A stretch of DNA of 64,000 nt. Origin: an uncultured Cohaesibacter sp. Its GTDB lineage: Bacteria; Pseudomonadota; Alphaproteobacteria; Rhizobiales; Cohaesibacteraceae. The position numbers and the translations under genes were made by a program. A model generated the notes under the pieces. The model saw only the letters and a list, made by a program, of their open reading frames with translations. It did no database searches and had not been told where the DNA came from. The stretch is taken from NCBI RefSeq assembly GCF_963678225.1, contig NZ_OY782764.1:588001-652000 (forward strand), given 5' to 3'. Position 1 is the first letter of the stretch, and each line of letters begins with the position of its first letter. Of the stretch, positions 53,834 to 63,462 are shown piece by piece.

Positions 53834-54832
53834 TTATTGTCTGTTTTGCTGGAATTCGGCAAAGACCACAGCGAGGATCAACAGCGATCCCTTGGCCAAC
53901 AGCTGATAGAAGGTGGGAACCGAGGTCAGGATCATGCCGTTGTTGAGGATGCCGATAACGGCGACACCAAGCAACGCGCCGATGACACTGCCCTTGCCGC
54001 CCTGCATGGCGCAGCCCCCCAGGAACGCAGCGGTAATGGCCTCAAGCTCCAACCCTTGTGACCCGGAAATCGGCTGACCGGACCCGGTACGGGCAGCAAG
54101 CAGAATACCTCCGATGCCTGCAACCGCGCCACTCATTACGAAGGTCCCGATGCTGTAGCGGCTGAGATTGATGCCCGCAAAGCGCGCCACGATCGGGTTG
54201 CCACCAATGGCATAAAAGTTCCGCCCCACGATGGATTTCGACAGGAAGATATGAAAGACAATCGCAGTCAGGATCAGAATCCAGATCGGCATGGGAATAC
54301 CCAGAAAACGGCCGATACCGATCAGGCGGAAGGTATCATTGAAGATCGAAATCGACTGCCCATCGGAGATAATGAAGGCGACACCGCGGAAAATGGCCAT
54401 GGTGCCCAATGTCACGATGATATGATTGACGCGCCCATAAGTAATGATCGTTCCGTTGAAAAGACCAGCCAAAGCTCCGACAAGAATGCCGAAAAAGATA
54501 CCCAGAGTGGCCGAGTCCGTCACCTGAATGGCCGTTGCAGTCGCCACCGTCGTCAACCCGACGATGGAGCCCACCGAAATATCCATGCGCCCGGAGATCA
54601 CCACCGCAGTCTGGGATATGGCCAGCACGCCCAGAATGGCAATTCCCATCCCCATATTCAGGAAATTCCGCATGGAGAAGAAGACATCTCCGCGCAACGT
54701 GCCAAACAGCACAAGTAGAACGAGCAGAGCCAGAATAAGACTCATATTGTGAATGCCGATGCGGCCGGCGGTTGCTTCATAGAAGGTCTCGCGCGCGTTG
54801 GCACTGCTTGTATTTAGTGTTTCATCAGACAT
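53834..54832 (-). CDS. araH: Sugar ABC transporter permease, AraH/RbsC type
   Basis: A 332-residue inner-membrane permease with about eight to ten helices. It has RIGIHNMSLILALLVLLVLFGT at the start, VVISGRMDISVGSIVGLTTV and SGAVAGIGGILLAARTGSGQP then GLELEAITAAFLGG, the BPD_transp_2 signature. I use the ATG at 54832, 14 bp after the ATPase stop, in preference to an overlapping TTG. It works with the ATPase and binding protein upstream. The ara name rests on the binding protein. Confidence 0.85.
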   Translation of the reverse strand: MSDETLNTSSANARETFYEATAGRIGIHNMSLILALLVLLVLFGTLRGDVFFSMRNFLNMGMGIAILGVLAISQTAVVISGRMDISVGSIVGLTTVATATAIQVTDSATLGIFFGILVGALAGLFNGTIITYGRVNHIIVTLGTMAIFRGVAFIISDGQSISIFNDTFRLIGIGRFLGIPMPIWILILTAIVFHIFLSKSIVGRNFYAIGGNPIVARFAGINLSRYSIGTFVMSGAVAGIGGILLAARTGSGQPISGSQGLELEAITAAFLGGCAMQGGKGSVIGALLGVAVIGILNNGMILTSVPTFYQLLAKGSLLILAVVFAEFQQNRQ

Positions 54833-54846
54833 AGTAAGGGTCCCCT

Positions 54847-56349
54847 TCAAGCAACCATCGATGCAGAAGGCATCGCGTGCAGCAGAATTTCCTCTTCATT
54901 GATGGCATCCCCCTCCAGTTCGGCGGTGATTTTACCATCGGCCATGACCAGAACGCGATCAGCCAGCCCCATCAGCTCGGGCATTTCCGAAGAAATCAGC
55001 AAAATCGCAATGCCGCTGGCGGCAAGGTCATCAATCAGTTTGTAAATTTCGGATTTGGCACCGACATCAATGCCGCGGGTGGGTTCGTCAAGAATGAGAA
55101 CCTTGGGCGACCGCGCCAGCCAGCGGGCCAGAACCACTTTCTGCTGGTTGCCACCGGAAAGATCAGACACCTGCGTATCCAGGCTCGGCGCCTTGATTTT
55201 CATGGCTCTCGCCGCCTCGCCAACCAGATTTTTCGCCGACTGGCGATCAAACAGGCCATAACGCGAGACCAGATCGGGGATGACAATCGCGCCATTGTCC
55301 AGAATGGAGCGCATCAGCAACAGGGCCTCATGCTTGCGATCTTCCGGCGCAAAGCCGATCCCTGTCTGAATGGCAGCCGCCGTATTGTTGGCAGCAAGCG
55401 GCTTACCTTCCATATGAACCGTGCCGCCGGTGATCTTGTCATAGCCGAAAATGGCCTTGGCCAACTCGGACCGGCCTGCCCCCATCAAGCCGCCAAGCCC
55501 GACCACTTCACCGGCATTGACTGTCAGGGAGATATTTTCAATGGCGGCTGAAGACAGATCCCTAACCTCCAGAACCGCGCGATCCTGCTTGCTCGGGCGC
55601 CGCGAGAAGAGCGTACTCAGCTCTCGACCAACCATCTTGCGGGCAATGGATTCGGTCGTCTCGTCAGCAACCAATGTCTGGGACACGATACGACCATCGC
55701 GCAAAACGGCAACCTGATCGGCCAGATCAACCACCTCATTGAGGCGGTGCGAAATATAAACGACGGCCTTGCCTTCTTCGCGCAGACGGCGAATGATGCG
55801 GAACAGGCGTCGTGCTTCGTCGTCGGTAAGAGAAGATGTTGGCTCGTCGAATGCGATAAACTGTCCACCAGCGCGCACGGCCCTGATAATCTCGATCATC
55901 TGGCGCTGGGCCGGCCCGATCCGCTCGCAGCTCTGGTCCGGATCCAGTTCATCGGCCATACCGAAATCCTCGAGCAGAGCCAACGTATCACGCTTGAGCC
56001 GCGAACGATCCAGAAAGGCGCGACCGACACGCGGCAGCTCGCCGATATAGATATTTTCCGCCACGCTCATATCGGGCACGATTTCCGGTTCCTGATGGAT
56101 CACCCTTATGCCCTTGGCATGGGCTTCCCTCGTCTGCCCAAAGACAACCGGCTGTGCGTCAATCAGCACAGATCCGGTGTCGGGCGGAAACACACCCTCG
56201 AGAATGCGCATCAAGGTCGATTTTCCGGCCCCGTTTTCCCCCACCAACGCCAGAACTTCTCCGGGGGTGAAGGTCACCTCCACATCGGCAAGGGCCTGAA
56301 CGACTCCGAAGCGCTTGGAAATGTTGGTCATACTAATTGTGTTCTGCAT
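54847..56349 (-). CDS. araG: Sugar ABC transporter ATPase, AraG/RbsA type
   Basis: A 500-residue ATPase with two nucleotide-binding halves. Half 1 has Walker A GENGAGKSTLMRIL, a degenerate signature IGPAQRQMIEIIRAV and Walker B FIAFDEPTSSL. Half 2 has a degenerate Walker A (GLMGAGRSELAKAIFG) and a good signature LSGGNQQKVVLARWL with LILDEPTRGIDVG. This asymmetry is normal for monosaccharide importers. It lies between the binding-protein and permease genes. Confidence 0.9.
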   Translation of the reverse strand: MQNTISMTNISKRFGVVQALADVEVTFTPGEVLALVGENGAGKSTLMRILEGVFPPDTGSVLIDAQPVVFGQTREAHAKGIRVIHQEPEIVPDMSVAENIYIGELPRVGRAFLDRSRLKRDTLALLEDFGMADELDPDQSCERIGPAQRQMIEIIRAVRAGGQFIAFDEPTSSLTDDEARRLFRIIRRLREEGKAVVYISHRLNEVVDLADQVAVLRDGRIVSQTLVADETTESIARKMVGRELSTLFSRRPSKQDRAVLEVRDLSSAAIENISLTVNAGEVVGLGGLMGAGRSELAKAIFGYDKITGGTVHMEGKPLAANNTAAAIQTGIGFAPEDRKHEALLLMRSILDNGAIVIPDLVSRYGLFDRQSAKNLVGEAARAMKIKAPSLDTQVSDLSGGNQQKVVLARWLARSPKVLILDEPTRGIDVGAKSEIYKLIDDLAASGIAILLISSEMPELMGLADRVLVMADGKITAELEGDAINEEEILLHAMPSASMVA

Positions 56350-56454
56350 CTCGCCTCCTTTTCAGATGCGAAGACCGGGCAGGCATCTGCCCCTCCCTGC
56401 CATTGGCGGCAGCCATGTTCCAAAGCCCAACGAAGAGCGGTTTGGACCGGAATG

Positions 56455-56475
56455 GGCCCCGTGCAGCACGGGGCC
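56455..56475 (-). other. Intercistronic hairpin between binding-protein and ATPase genes
   Basis: A perfect 9-bp GC-rich stem GGCCCCGTG / CACGGGGCC with a CAG loop, 20 bp after the binding-protein stop and without a T run. Its position repeats that of the hairpin at 41088 in the peptide operon, suggesting 3'-end protection of the binding-protein message and reduced ATPase/permease expression. Confidence 0.65.
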
Positions 56476-56494
56476 TCGTATTTTCAAAATGATA

Positions 56495-57469
56495 TTACTT
56501 GCACAGACGCTCTTTATACTCGTCGAAATTGCCCATATTGACCAGTTCCGGCGAAGAATAAGTGTTCTCGGGCAGGTCTTTGCCGTTCTCGATTGCGTCC
56601 ATCAGCAGATTGACAGCAACCTTGCCCTGATTTTCAGGGTTGAACCACATCGTGCCCTTGAAGGCGGATGCGCGACCATTACCAAAGGCATCGCAGGCGC
56701 GACTGCCGTCGATGCCAACGCCAATGCCATTTTCGGCCGCATAACCGGAATTTTCCATGGCACGCGCAGCCCCCAGAACCCCGTCATCATTGCAGGAATA
56801 GAAGATCCAGTTGGTGATCTGCGGATTGGCGGTCAGTGTGGTGGTCATCACGTCAATGGAGTTGACCATCGTGTTATCATAGGCAACGCGGGCAATATCA
56901 TCGCGTTCGAATTCCGGATTGGCCTTCAGGAAAGCATCCTCGGCCCCCTTGTTGCGCAGCATGCAGGTATCAGCCTTGCGGTCTTCAATCGAGGCAATCT
57001 TGACAGTTTCAGGGTCCCAGCCGGACGCCTTGTAAAGGTTGGACAATTCTTCGCCAACGGCCAGTCCGATATTATAGGAATCAAGCCCGACGAACGGTAC
57101 CTTGGTGCCATCTTCATGATAGATGTCGTCATCGACCGCCACCAGCTTGACGCCAGCCTCCTTGGCGCGCGCAGCAACAACCGGGCCGATGCCGCGATCT
57201 GGCACAACAATAGCGATACCCTTCACGCCGTCACCAATCATGGTATCGACAGCGGTGATCGCCAGATCGGCATTGAACTGCACATCCTGCGCGATAAGCG
57301 AGGCGCCTCGTGCTTCTGCGGCCTTTTTGGCCCCGACGACTTCAGCTACGAACCATGGATGGTCGCCCATCTTGTTCACATAGCCGATTTTGATGTCGTC
57401 GGCATTGGCCAGAGATGAAACGCTGCAAAATGCGACAGCAGCGCCTATCCATTTCAGTGAATTACCCAT
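56495..57469 (-). CDS. araF: Periplasmic pentose-binding protein, AraF-like
   Basis: A 324-residue periplasmic binding protein with a signal peptide (MGNSLKWIGAAVAFCSVSSLANA). The sequence IKIGYVNKMGDHPWFVAEV, the segments KLVAVDDDIYH and DDGVLGAARAMENSGYAAE then IGVGIDGSRACDAF, and the end NMGNFDEYKERL run parallel to E. coli AraF, so L-arabinose or a related sugar is the likely ligand. The nearby GH127 enzyme and aldose epimerase agree. It starts 30 bp after the DUF5107 protein gene. Another pentose or hexose is possible. Confidence 0.78.
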   Translation of the reverse strand: MGNSLKWIGAAVAFCSVSSLANADDIKIGYVNKMGDHPWFVAEVVGAKKAAEARGASLIAQDVQFNADLAITAVDTMIGDGVKGIAIVVPDRGIGPVVAARAKEAGVKLVAVDDDIYHEDGTKVPFVGLDSYNIGLAVGEELSNLYKASGWDPETVKIASIEDRKADTCMLRNKGAEDAFLKANPEFERDDIARVAYDNTMVNSIDVMTTTLTANPQITNWIFYSCNDDGVLGAARAMENSGYAAENGIGVGIDGSRACDAFGNGRASAFKGTMWFNPENQGKVAVNLLMDAIENGKDLPENTYSSPELVNMGNFDEYKERLCK

Positions 57470-57499
57470 TTTTCTCCTCCACAGTTATGGGCGTTGGCT

Positions 57500-60400
57500 T
57501 CAGACCGCCAGAACGGGCGCATGCGCGGCGTCCCCTCTTTCGGCTTCAACCAGAAGCTCTGAAGCCAGAGCATGATTAGGATCGTCCTTGAGGGCTCGAT
57601 AGAGCCAGTCTTTTGCAACATCCTCCTGCTTGCGCACGAGCGCCACCTGCCCCAACATGACATAGGCAGAGATGGTCTGTCTGAGCTGTATGTCATCTTC
57701 AAAGATGAGCATCGTCGGCAGCGAGGTTGCGAAATAATCAATCTTGGCCGTCTTGCCCAGAAGGTCCTTGGCGTAACCTTCGAGGGCATCACACAACATG
57801 TCAGCCTCACGATTGCGACCCAAAGCTTTCATGGACAATATTGAATAATATGTCTTCTCGGAAAAGGCCCTGACCTCCATATCGAGGAAATCCCCTTTGA
57901 AATCAGCAGCCAAAGTCCAGTTTTTCAGAGCCTTTTCCTGATTTCCTGCCTGGGCATGGGCCACACCTGCCCAATAGTGGGCATCGGACTGATTGGCGAG
58001 TAGATGCCGCGCCTCACCAAGATTATGCGGGCTGGTCATGGCCCGCTCAAAGGCCTCGCACGCCGCCACAAGATCACCGCACTCCAGTGCCTTGCGGCCC
58101 AGATTCAGACAGGTGCGGGTGAATTGCTCTAGAGCCATTCCTTCCCCGCCTTCCCATGGCTGGAACTGCCGCTGCATCAGTGTTGTCAGAGCCTTGTCTG
58201 ATGCTCCGGTCTGGTTGAAGAGGGCAACCAGTTCGATTGTCAGATCATCGCGTTTCATAACCAGATCGCCATGCGCTTGCAGTTCCTGGAGCCGCTCATC
58301 GGGCTGCTTGCCAAGGCGTTTCCAGAGTTGGTCGCGCTCATAGAAGATCCGGGCGTCAGCGCGATCACAGGCAAAGGCCTTGTCATAAGCGGCAAGCGCC
58401 TTTTCTGCATCCTTGAGAATATTGTGATAGCCAATGCCCAGATTCCGCCAGGGAATGGAAAATTTCGGCTGGTTTTCGACCGATTGCTCCCAAAGTGAGA
58501 TCGCTTCCTTATGCCGTCTCTTGTCATAAAAGAGATTGCCCAGATAGTAAGGTGCCATGGCATCCGTAGCATCTGCGGCAATCGCCGCCTTCAGAATGGC
58601 GATCTCTTCAAGACGGTTGGGGAAACAATAGTCGCTGTTGGCCTTGCGAGCGTATTGGCGTTGTCTGTCAGCCTCATCATGCAGCCCCAACTGATCGGCA
58701 AAATAGGCCGCATAATAGTGCATCAGCGGTTCCGTGCCGGAAGCGCTCGGCGGAGTAGCGCGCGATGTCAACTCGAACGCCCGGCTGAAGTCCCCCATGC
58801 TGGCATAATCCAGAGACAGATCCAGCAGCACCTGCGGATCAACACTCAAAGGAAGCCGCAGCGCATCCCTCGCCATATAGTCCAGCGGGTCCAACGCCAG
58901 CGTCTCTGCAAACAGATCGTCCGCCTCGTCACTGCGCCCCAGCGCACGAAGACAGAAAGCCTTGAGGTTACGCGCTTTCAAATTGTCGACCCCAACACGC
59001 AGGGTTTCATTGGAACGGCGCAAAGCTTCTACCCAACGCCCCTTGGCTGCATCGATTTGGGCCATGGCCAATTGACTTGGCGCCCCCCATGCAACGGTCC
59101 AGCCAGCCTTGCCAAAATAATCATAGGCTGCCTCCGTGCGCCCCATATGACGCAAAGTGAGCCCGAGATTATAGAACGCCTCGCTGTCCTGCGGGTTGGG
59201 ATTGCGCAGACGAAGCCTGCCCAGGGCCGTGCGGAAATGCGCTTCAGCGGCTTCAAATGCACCGCGCCGCAGATGCCACAACCCCATGGCGTTGTTGCAA
59301 CGACTATCCTGCGGATCGCGCTTGAGGGCTTCGCGCCAATAAATCTCCGGTGCCCGCGTCGCATGCCGATACTGACTAAGATGCAGCCCCGTGATGTAAA
59401 GTTCATCAAGGCTCTCTATATCTTCGGGCAGCATCGGCTCCGTGGCCGATTGGGTCGGTTCATCATCTCGTGTGCGATCAACGCCCCAGTCGAGCAGCAT
59501 TGTCCCGTTAGCGTCCAGAATGACCAGCGCCAACTCATCGCGCATAGTGCCCTCTGGCACCTCAGCCTCAAGCAATAACGGCTTTTGCGGCTTGGCATCG
59601 ATGCCCCAACAGACGATCTCCTGCTGGCCTTTGCGCACCCGCATCAAGGCTCCTGACATCGGCACCACGGCATGAAGGCCGATCTGCAGGCGCGTCCCTT
59701 CAAGAGACACATTGACCGCCAGTTCCGGCGTGGCCTGATGCGCCGGTCCAATATCGCGAATGCAGTACCAATGCTGGGTGAAAACCTTTGTCTCCCCCGG
59801 AGCAATGAAGGCAAAGTCCGGCTGGTTGTCAGTATAGACCCCCGCCATCAGCTCGATATAGGGCCGATAAATGCCATTATCGTCAGGATCCGTCAGATTG
59901 CGATCCCATGCGTAGCCGAATTCATGATTGCCCCAGGTCCATTGTTTCTTGCCCGGCGAGACATGGCGATCGGCCACATGCACAAGGCCAGCACCAGCGG
60001 CATGATCATAGCCACCGCAGAAGGACCCCAGCGTATCCACGCACATATAGGATGTGGGCACGGGGATATTGGCGTACCAGCGCAAATCATTCGGAGCATA
60101 ATTGCTCTCGGGCACAAACTGGCTGGGCGCCTCGATCTCAGGCACACCGGAGCGCGCCCTTTCGCCATAGTCAACGCCGTAATAGTGTCCCTGACAATGC
60201 GGAAAATCGATCATGGCCCGCTTGGCATGATCAGCCACACGGGTCACATCCTCAGGGAAGAAACTCTGATAATGCTCATGCACCTCGGTTGCCGCATTGG
60301 CCCACCACATGACGGTCTGCGTCATCGGTGTACGGTTATGCAGGCGTACCAGAATGTCGAAACGAGCAATGTCCGGATAAAGGCGCACCCCATGCATGCC

Positions 60401-60916
60401 CTTCATGCGGTTCATGGGTTCATGCTCACTCATCCAGATCGTCTGGGCGCCATCATCCCCCTCTTCGATCATCCAGTCAGTCGGCATATAGGTGCTTGGG
60501 CGGTGATGCTGTGGCCAGTTAAACTCGATACCACCGGAAATCCAAGGCCCGGCCAGTCCGACCAGTGCAGGCTTGATCACATGATTGCGATAGATGATGT
60601 CATACCCGTTAGCCTTGTCGATCGCCGCATAGATGCGCCCGCCCAGCTCTGGCAGAACAATCACCAGAAGATGGTCATTCTCGATGAAAACAGCCGTCCA
60701 TTCATGCTCCACCGGATCGCTCTCGATCCGATCAATGAAAGGCAGGGGGTAAACACGTCCACTGGACCCCTGAAATACGCGTTTCTCAAGAAACATCGGA
60801 TTGCGTTCGGCCTGCGCAGGTTCATAGGTCGGCAATGCCAGTGGCTGGCTCCAGGCTTTCACAGGGCGACCCTTCTGGGATGCAGGTGCCTCAGCAAAAA
60901 GGGTATGGCAAGTCAT
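57500..60916 (-). CDS. Large DUF5107-tetratricopeptide repeat protein
   Basis: An 1138-residue protein without signal peptide or membrane helices. Residues about 40-400 form DUF5107, a domain resembling the beta-sandwich of sugar-binding epimerases/hydrolases (VIVLPELGGRIYAAIDKANGYD, WISGGIEFNWPQHHRPSTYMPTD). The rest is a long array of tetratricopeptide-like helical repeats (AEAHFRTALGRLRLRNPNPQ, NLGLTLRHMGRTEAAYDYFGKAG). Proteins of this build are found in carbohydrate operons of many phyla but have no established function. It is the first gene of the arabinose-type transport operon and divergent from the AraC regulator. Confidence 0.85.
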   Translation of the reverse strand: MTCHTLFAEAPASQKGRPVKAWSQPLALPTYEPAQAERNPMFLEKRVFQGSSGRVYPLPFIDRIESDPVEHEWTAVFIENDHLLVIVLPELGGRIYAAIDKANGYDIIYRNHVIKPALVGLAGPWISGGIEFNWPQHHRPSTYMPTDWMIEEGDDGAQTIWMSEHEPMNRMKGMHGVRLYPDIARFDILVRLHNRTPMTQTVMWWANAATEVHEHYQSFFPEDVTRVADHAKRAMIDFPHCQGHYYGVDYGERARSGVPEIEAPSQFVPESNYAPNDLRWYANIPVPTSYMCVDTLGSFCGGYDHAAGAGLVHVADRHVSPGKKQWTWGNHEFGYAWDRNLTDPDDNGIYRPYIELMAGVYTDNQPDFAFIAPGETKVFTQHWYCIRDIGPAHQATPELAVNVSLEGTRLQIGLHAVVPMSGALMRVRKGQQEIVCWGIDAKPQKPLLLEAEVPEGTMRDELALVILDANGTMLLDWGVDRTRDDEPTQSATEPMLPEDIESLDELYITGLHLSQYRHATRAPEIYWREALKRDPQDSRCNNAMGLWHLRRGAFEAAEAHFRTALGRLRLRNPNPQDSEAFYNLGLTLRHMGRTEAAYDYFGKAGWTVAWGAPSQLAMAQIDAAKGRWVEALRRSNETLRVGVDNLKARNLKAFCLRALGRSDEADDLFAETLALDPLDYMARDALRLPLSVDPQVLLDLSLDYASMGDFSRAFELTSRATPPSASGTEPLMHYYAAYFADQLGLHDEADRQRQYARKANSDYCFPNRLEEIAILKAAIAADATDAMAPYYLGNLFYDKRRHKEAISLWEQSVENQPKFSIPWRNLGIGYHNILKDAEKALAAYDKAFACDRADARIFYERDQLWKRLGKQPDERLQELQAHGDLVMKRDDLTIELVALFNQTGASDKALTTLMQRQFQPWEGGEGMALEQFTRTCLNLGRKALECGDLVAACEAFERAMTSPHNLGEARHLLANQSDAHYWAGVAHAQAGNQEKALKNWTLAADFKGDFLDMEVRAFSEKTYYSILSMKALGRNREADMLCDALEGYAKDLLGKTAKIDYFATSLPTMLIFEDDIQLRQTISAYVMLGQVALVRKQEDVAKDWLYRALKDDPNHALASELLVEAERGDAAHAPVLAV

Positions 60917-61502
60917 ATGTGCATTTTGTCTTCAGCTGCTGACAATTTAATCCCTGAAGACATCCTCCGGGCTTCATGGTGAGCCCTGAAATGAAAAACC
61001 AGAATGGCAAATTTCCTGAATAGTATGGAGGATATTCCGAAATATGAAACAGACATGCATATAGAGCATAACTCAAAATCCGGCTCCAACAATTCAATCT
61101 GAACCGAAAGTATTAGCCTTGCTCAATCTCCGCAAAAATCTGGAGCCTTACACCCACCATCGAAGCGCCGCTCGATTTGTCCCTATTTCGAAGCAAATCA
61201 TCCTTTTATTCGATGATTAGGGCCCATAATTGTTCGTTGGCAAAAAGAAGAGACCCTGAGACAAAGAAGGGATCTCTTGGGAATCCTGCGCGCGCGACAA
61301 TCGAGAGCGCCAGCCTCACGCGGCCCTAAAAGGCCTTTTCAGAATAGGTGATATGGACTATTTACCGGAATATTTCTTTTGAATTAGAACAAAACCATTC
61401 TATTCGCGCCCCACAAAGCGGCCCAATCCTGATATAGTCTCCATACCGCAACGGGCCCCATGGGCCAACAGCTAAACACCCACTCGCAAGAGACCAGCAT
61501 AC
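60917..61502. promoter_or_regulatory. Divergent control region of the pentose operon and araC-type gene
   Basis: About 585 bp without a gene. The octamer ATATTCCG occurs at 61032-61039 on the plus strand and, inverted, at 61366-61373, each about 115-140 bp from the gene it faces; these are candidate AraC-family half-sites. A hairpin AAGAGACCCT...AGGGATCTCTT lies near 61248-61278, function unknown. No convincing -35/-10 could be fixed. Confidence 0.4.
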
Positions 61503-62396
61503 ATGACGCCAGATCAGCACCAGATACGGGAAGGATTTGCAGGACAACGATCCGCCGTCTTGCCTCGCTCGGTTGTGGCAACCTGGCTTGCCAATGACCC
61601 GCTATTCGATATGGTGCCCAGCGATGTCGGCCTTTTCCCCGAAGCACAATGGCACTATGTCGACCGCCCCAAAGGCTCAACCCAGTTAATCCTCATCTAT
61701 TGCGTATCGGGCGAAGGCTGGGCAACCATCGCAGGTCACACCTTCCGTATCCATGCCGGGCAAGCCCTGCTCGTGCCACCCGACACACCCCATCTTTATG
61801 GTGCGGACCAGCATAATCCATGGACCATCTACTGGATTCACCTTGCGGGCAGAAAGACACGCAGCCTCTTACAGCTTCTCGATCTGGATCCGGCATCCCT
61901 GATGCTCTATCCGGGTCATGATCCGGCCTTGCCCTCGCTGTTCGAACGCATTCTCTATTTACTCGACAGTGGCTATTCCGACGAGAGTTTGCGCCTCGCC
62001 TCCATGGCGGCTCACCAGATGGCAACGCATCTGGTTTCCATACGCCACAGACAGCCCCATGGTGAAGACAGCCACCGCGCCAACATCAAAAGCGTCATTG
62101 ACTTCATGAACAAGGCACTGGACAGAAAATTGACGCTGGAAGAACTGGCCGCCCATGCCAGTATGTCCAAATCGCATTTCACCTACATCTTCAAGAAACG
62201 AACAGGCTTCGCTCCGCTCGACTATTTCCTGCGCCTGAAGATGCAAAGGGCCTGTTATCTGCTTGATACAACAGACCTTCCGGTTAAAGTCATTGCCATG
62301 CAGCTTGGCTTTGATGACTCACTTTATTTTTCGCGACGCTTCCGCCTGATTCACAATTGCTCGCCCATCCAGTATAAGGCCGTGCAGAAGGGCTGA
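61503..62396 (+). CDS. AraC-family transcriptional regulator
   Basis: A 297-residue regulator. The N-terminal cupin-like ligand domain has FRIHAGQALLVPPDTPHLYGADQHNPWTIYWIHLAG in the AraC order (jelly roll with sugar-binding His/Trp). The C-terminal double HTH includes TLEELAAHASMSKSHFTYIFKKRTG and PVKVIAMQLGFDDSLYFSRRF. It is divergent from the DUF5107-ara transport operon, which it most likely activates in response to arabinose or a related sugar. Ligand identity is inference. Confidence 0.92.
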   Translation: MTPDQHQIREGFAGQRSAVLPRSVVATWLANDPLFDMVPSDVGLFPEAQWHYVDRPKGSTQLILIYCVSGEGWATIAGHTFRIHAGQALLVPPDTPHLYGADQHNPWTIYWIHLAGRKTRSLLQLLDLDPASLMLYPGHDPALPSLFERILYLLDSGYSDESLRLASMAAHQMATHLVSIRHRQPHGEDSHRANIKSVIDFMNKALDRKLTLEELAAHASMSKSHFTYIFKKRTGFAPLDYFLRLKMQRACYLLDTTDLPVKVIAMQLGFDDSLYFSRRFRLIHNCSPIQYKAVQKG

Positions 62397-62430
62397 TGTC
62401 ATCCAGTCCTGCTCTCTCTTGATACAAGAA

Positions 62431-62458
62431 AAGCCGGAATGGCAATCCACTCCGGCTT
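62431..62458. terminator. Probable terminator between convergent araC-type gene and ribokinase gene
   Basis: An 8-bp stem AAGCCGGA / TCCGGCTT with inner pairing TGG/CCA across CAAT. It lies 34 bp after the regulator stop and 26 bp before the ribokinase stop. T runs are weak on both sides, so strength is uncertain. Confidence 0.55.
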
Positions 62459-62484
62459 AGAGGCTTTCACAAAGGGCGATACCC

Positions 62485-63414
62485 CTATTTCTCAAGAGAT
62501 GCGCAAAAGGCTTCGAATTCTGCCCCCGTTGCATAGGATTTCTGCGTGCCCTGTCGCGTGATGGAATCTGCTGCATAGCGCACGGCCATGGAAAGCGCCG
62601 CTTCGAGATCCTTGTTACGGGTATAGAAATGCGCAAAACAGCCAATGAAGGCGTCGCCTGCTCCCGTCGTATCCTTCGGTGTCACGGTGATGGGAGCAAA
62701 ATGCTTGCGGCCCTCTTTGGTGACCAGCAGTGCGCCCTTTGACCCCAGCGTGACAATCACTGTCTTGATCCCCTTGGCCATGAGGCTGCGAGCGGCGGCT
62801 TCCGCGCTGTCCTCATCGCTCACTGTCATACCCGTCAGCAATTCAAGCTCGCTTTCATTGGGCACCAGATAGGTCACATCGGTGATACGGGAGGCATCAA
62901 GATCCGGTTGTGCCGGAGCAGGGTTCAGCAGGGTTGGAATGCCGTGCTTCGCACCAAAGGCAATGGTGTGATAGATCGTCTCCAGCGGCACTTCCAGTTG
63001 CATGACGATGAGATCGCACTGCTTGAGCTCTTCCGCTGCCTTGTCGACTTCCTCTGGGGTCAGATGCTCATTGGCCCCTTTCACGATCAGGATGCTGTTT
63101 TCGCCCGATTCCTCCACGAAGATTGGCGCAACGCCTGAAGAGGTGCCCGGGACGCGCACCACATGGCGCGTATCGACGCCCAGTATCTCAAGATTGTTGA
63201 TGGTATTGTCGGCAAAGATATCATCCCCCACCCGCGTGACCATCATCACGTCGGCCCCCAATTTGGCGGCGGCCACAGCCTGATTGGCTCCCTTGCCACC
63301 ACATCCGAGACTGAAGGATGGCGCTTCCAGCGTTTCACCCGGCCCGGGCATGCGGGTAACATAGGTGATCAGATCGACCATATTGCTGCCAACGACAGCG
63401 ACTTTTCCTGACAT
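62485..63414 (-). CDS. rbsK: Ribokinase (PfkB family)
   Basis: A 309-residue sugar kinase. It has VVGSNMVDLITYVTRMPGPGETLEA, GCGGKGANQAVAAAKLGADV (first PfkB signature), and DTTGAGDAFIGCFAHF with the catalytic Asp. The opening VGSNMVDL and GGKGANQA are ribokinase-like. It would phosphorylate ribose or another pentose. It sits between the AraC regulator and a DUF4432 gene on the minus strand and probably belongs to an operon whose start is outside the window. Confidence 0.88.
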   Translation of the reverse strand: MSGKVAVVGSNMVDLITYVTRMPGPGETLEAPSFSLGCGGKGANQAVAAAKLGADVMMVTRVGDDIFADNTINNLEILGVDTRHVVRVPGTSSGVAPIFVEESGENSILIVKGANEHLTPEEVDKAAEELKQCDLIVMQLEVPLETIYHTIAFGAKHGIPTLLNPAPAQPDLDASRITDVTYLVPNESELELLTGMTVSDEDSAEAAARSLMAKGIKTVIVTLGSKGALLVTKEGRKHFAPITVTPKDTTGAGDAFIGCFAHFYTRNKDLEAALSMAVRYAADSITRQGTQKSYATGAEFEAFCASLEK

Positions 63415-63462
63415 GGTTCTCTTCCCTTGATTAAGCCTTTGTTATGGCCACCGAATGCGAGA

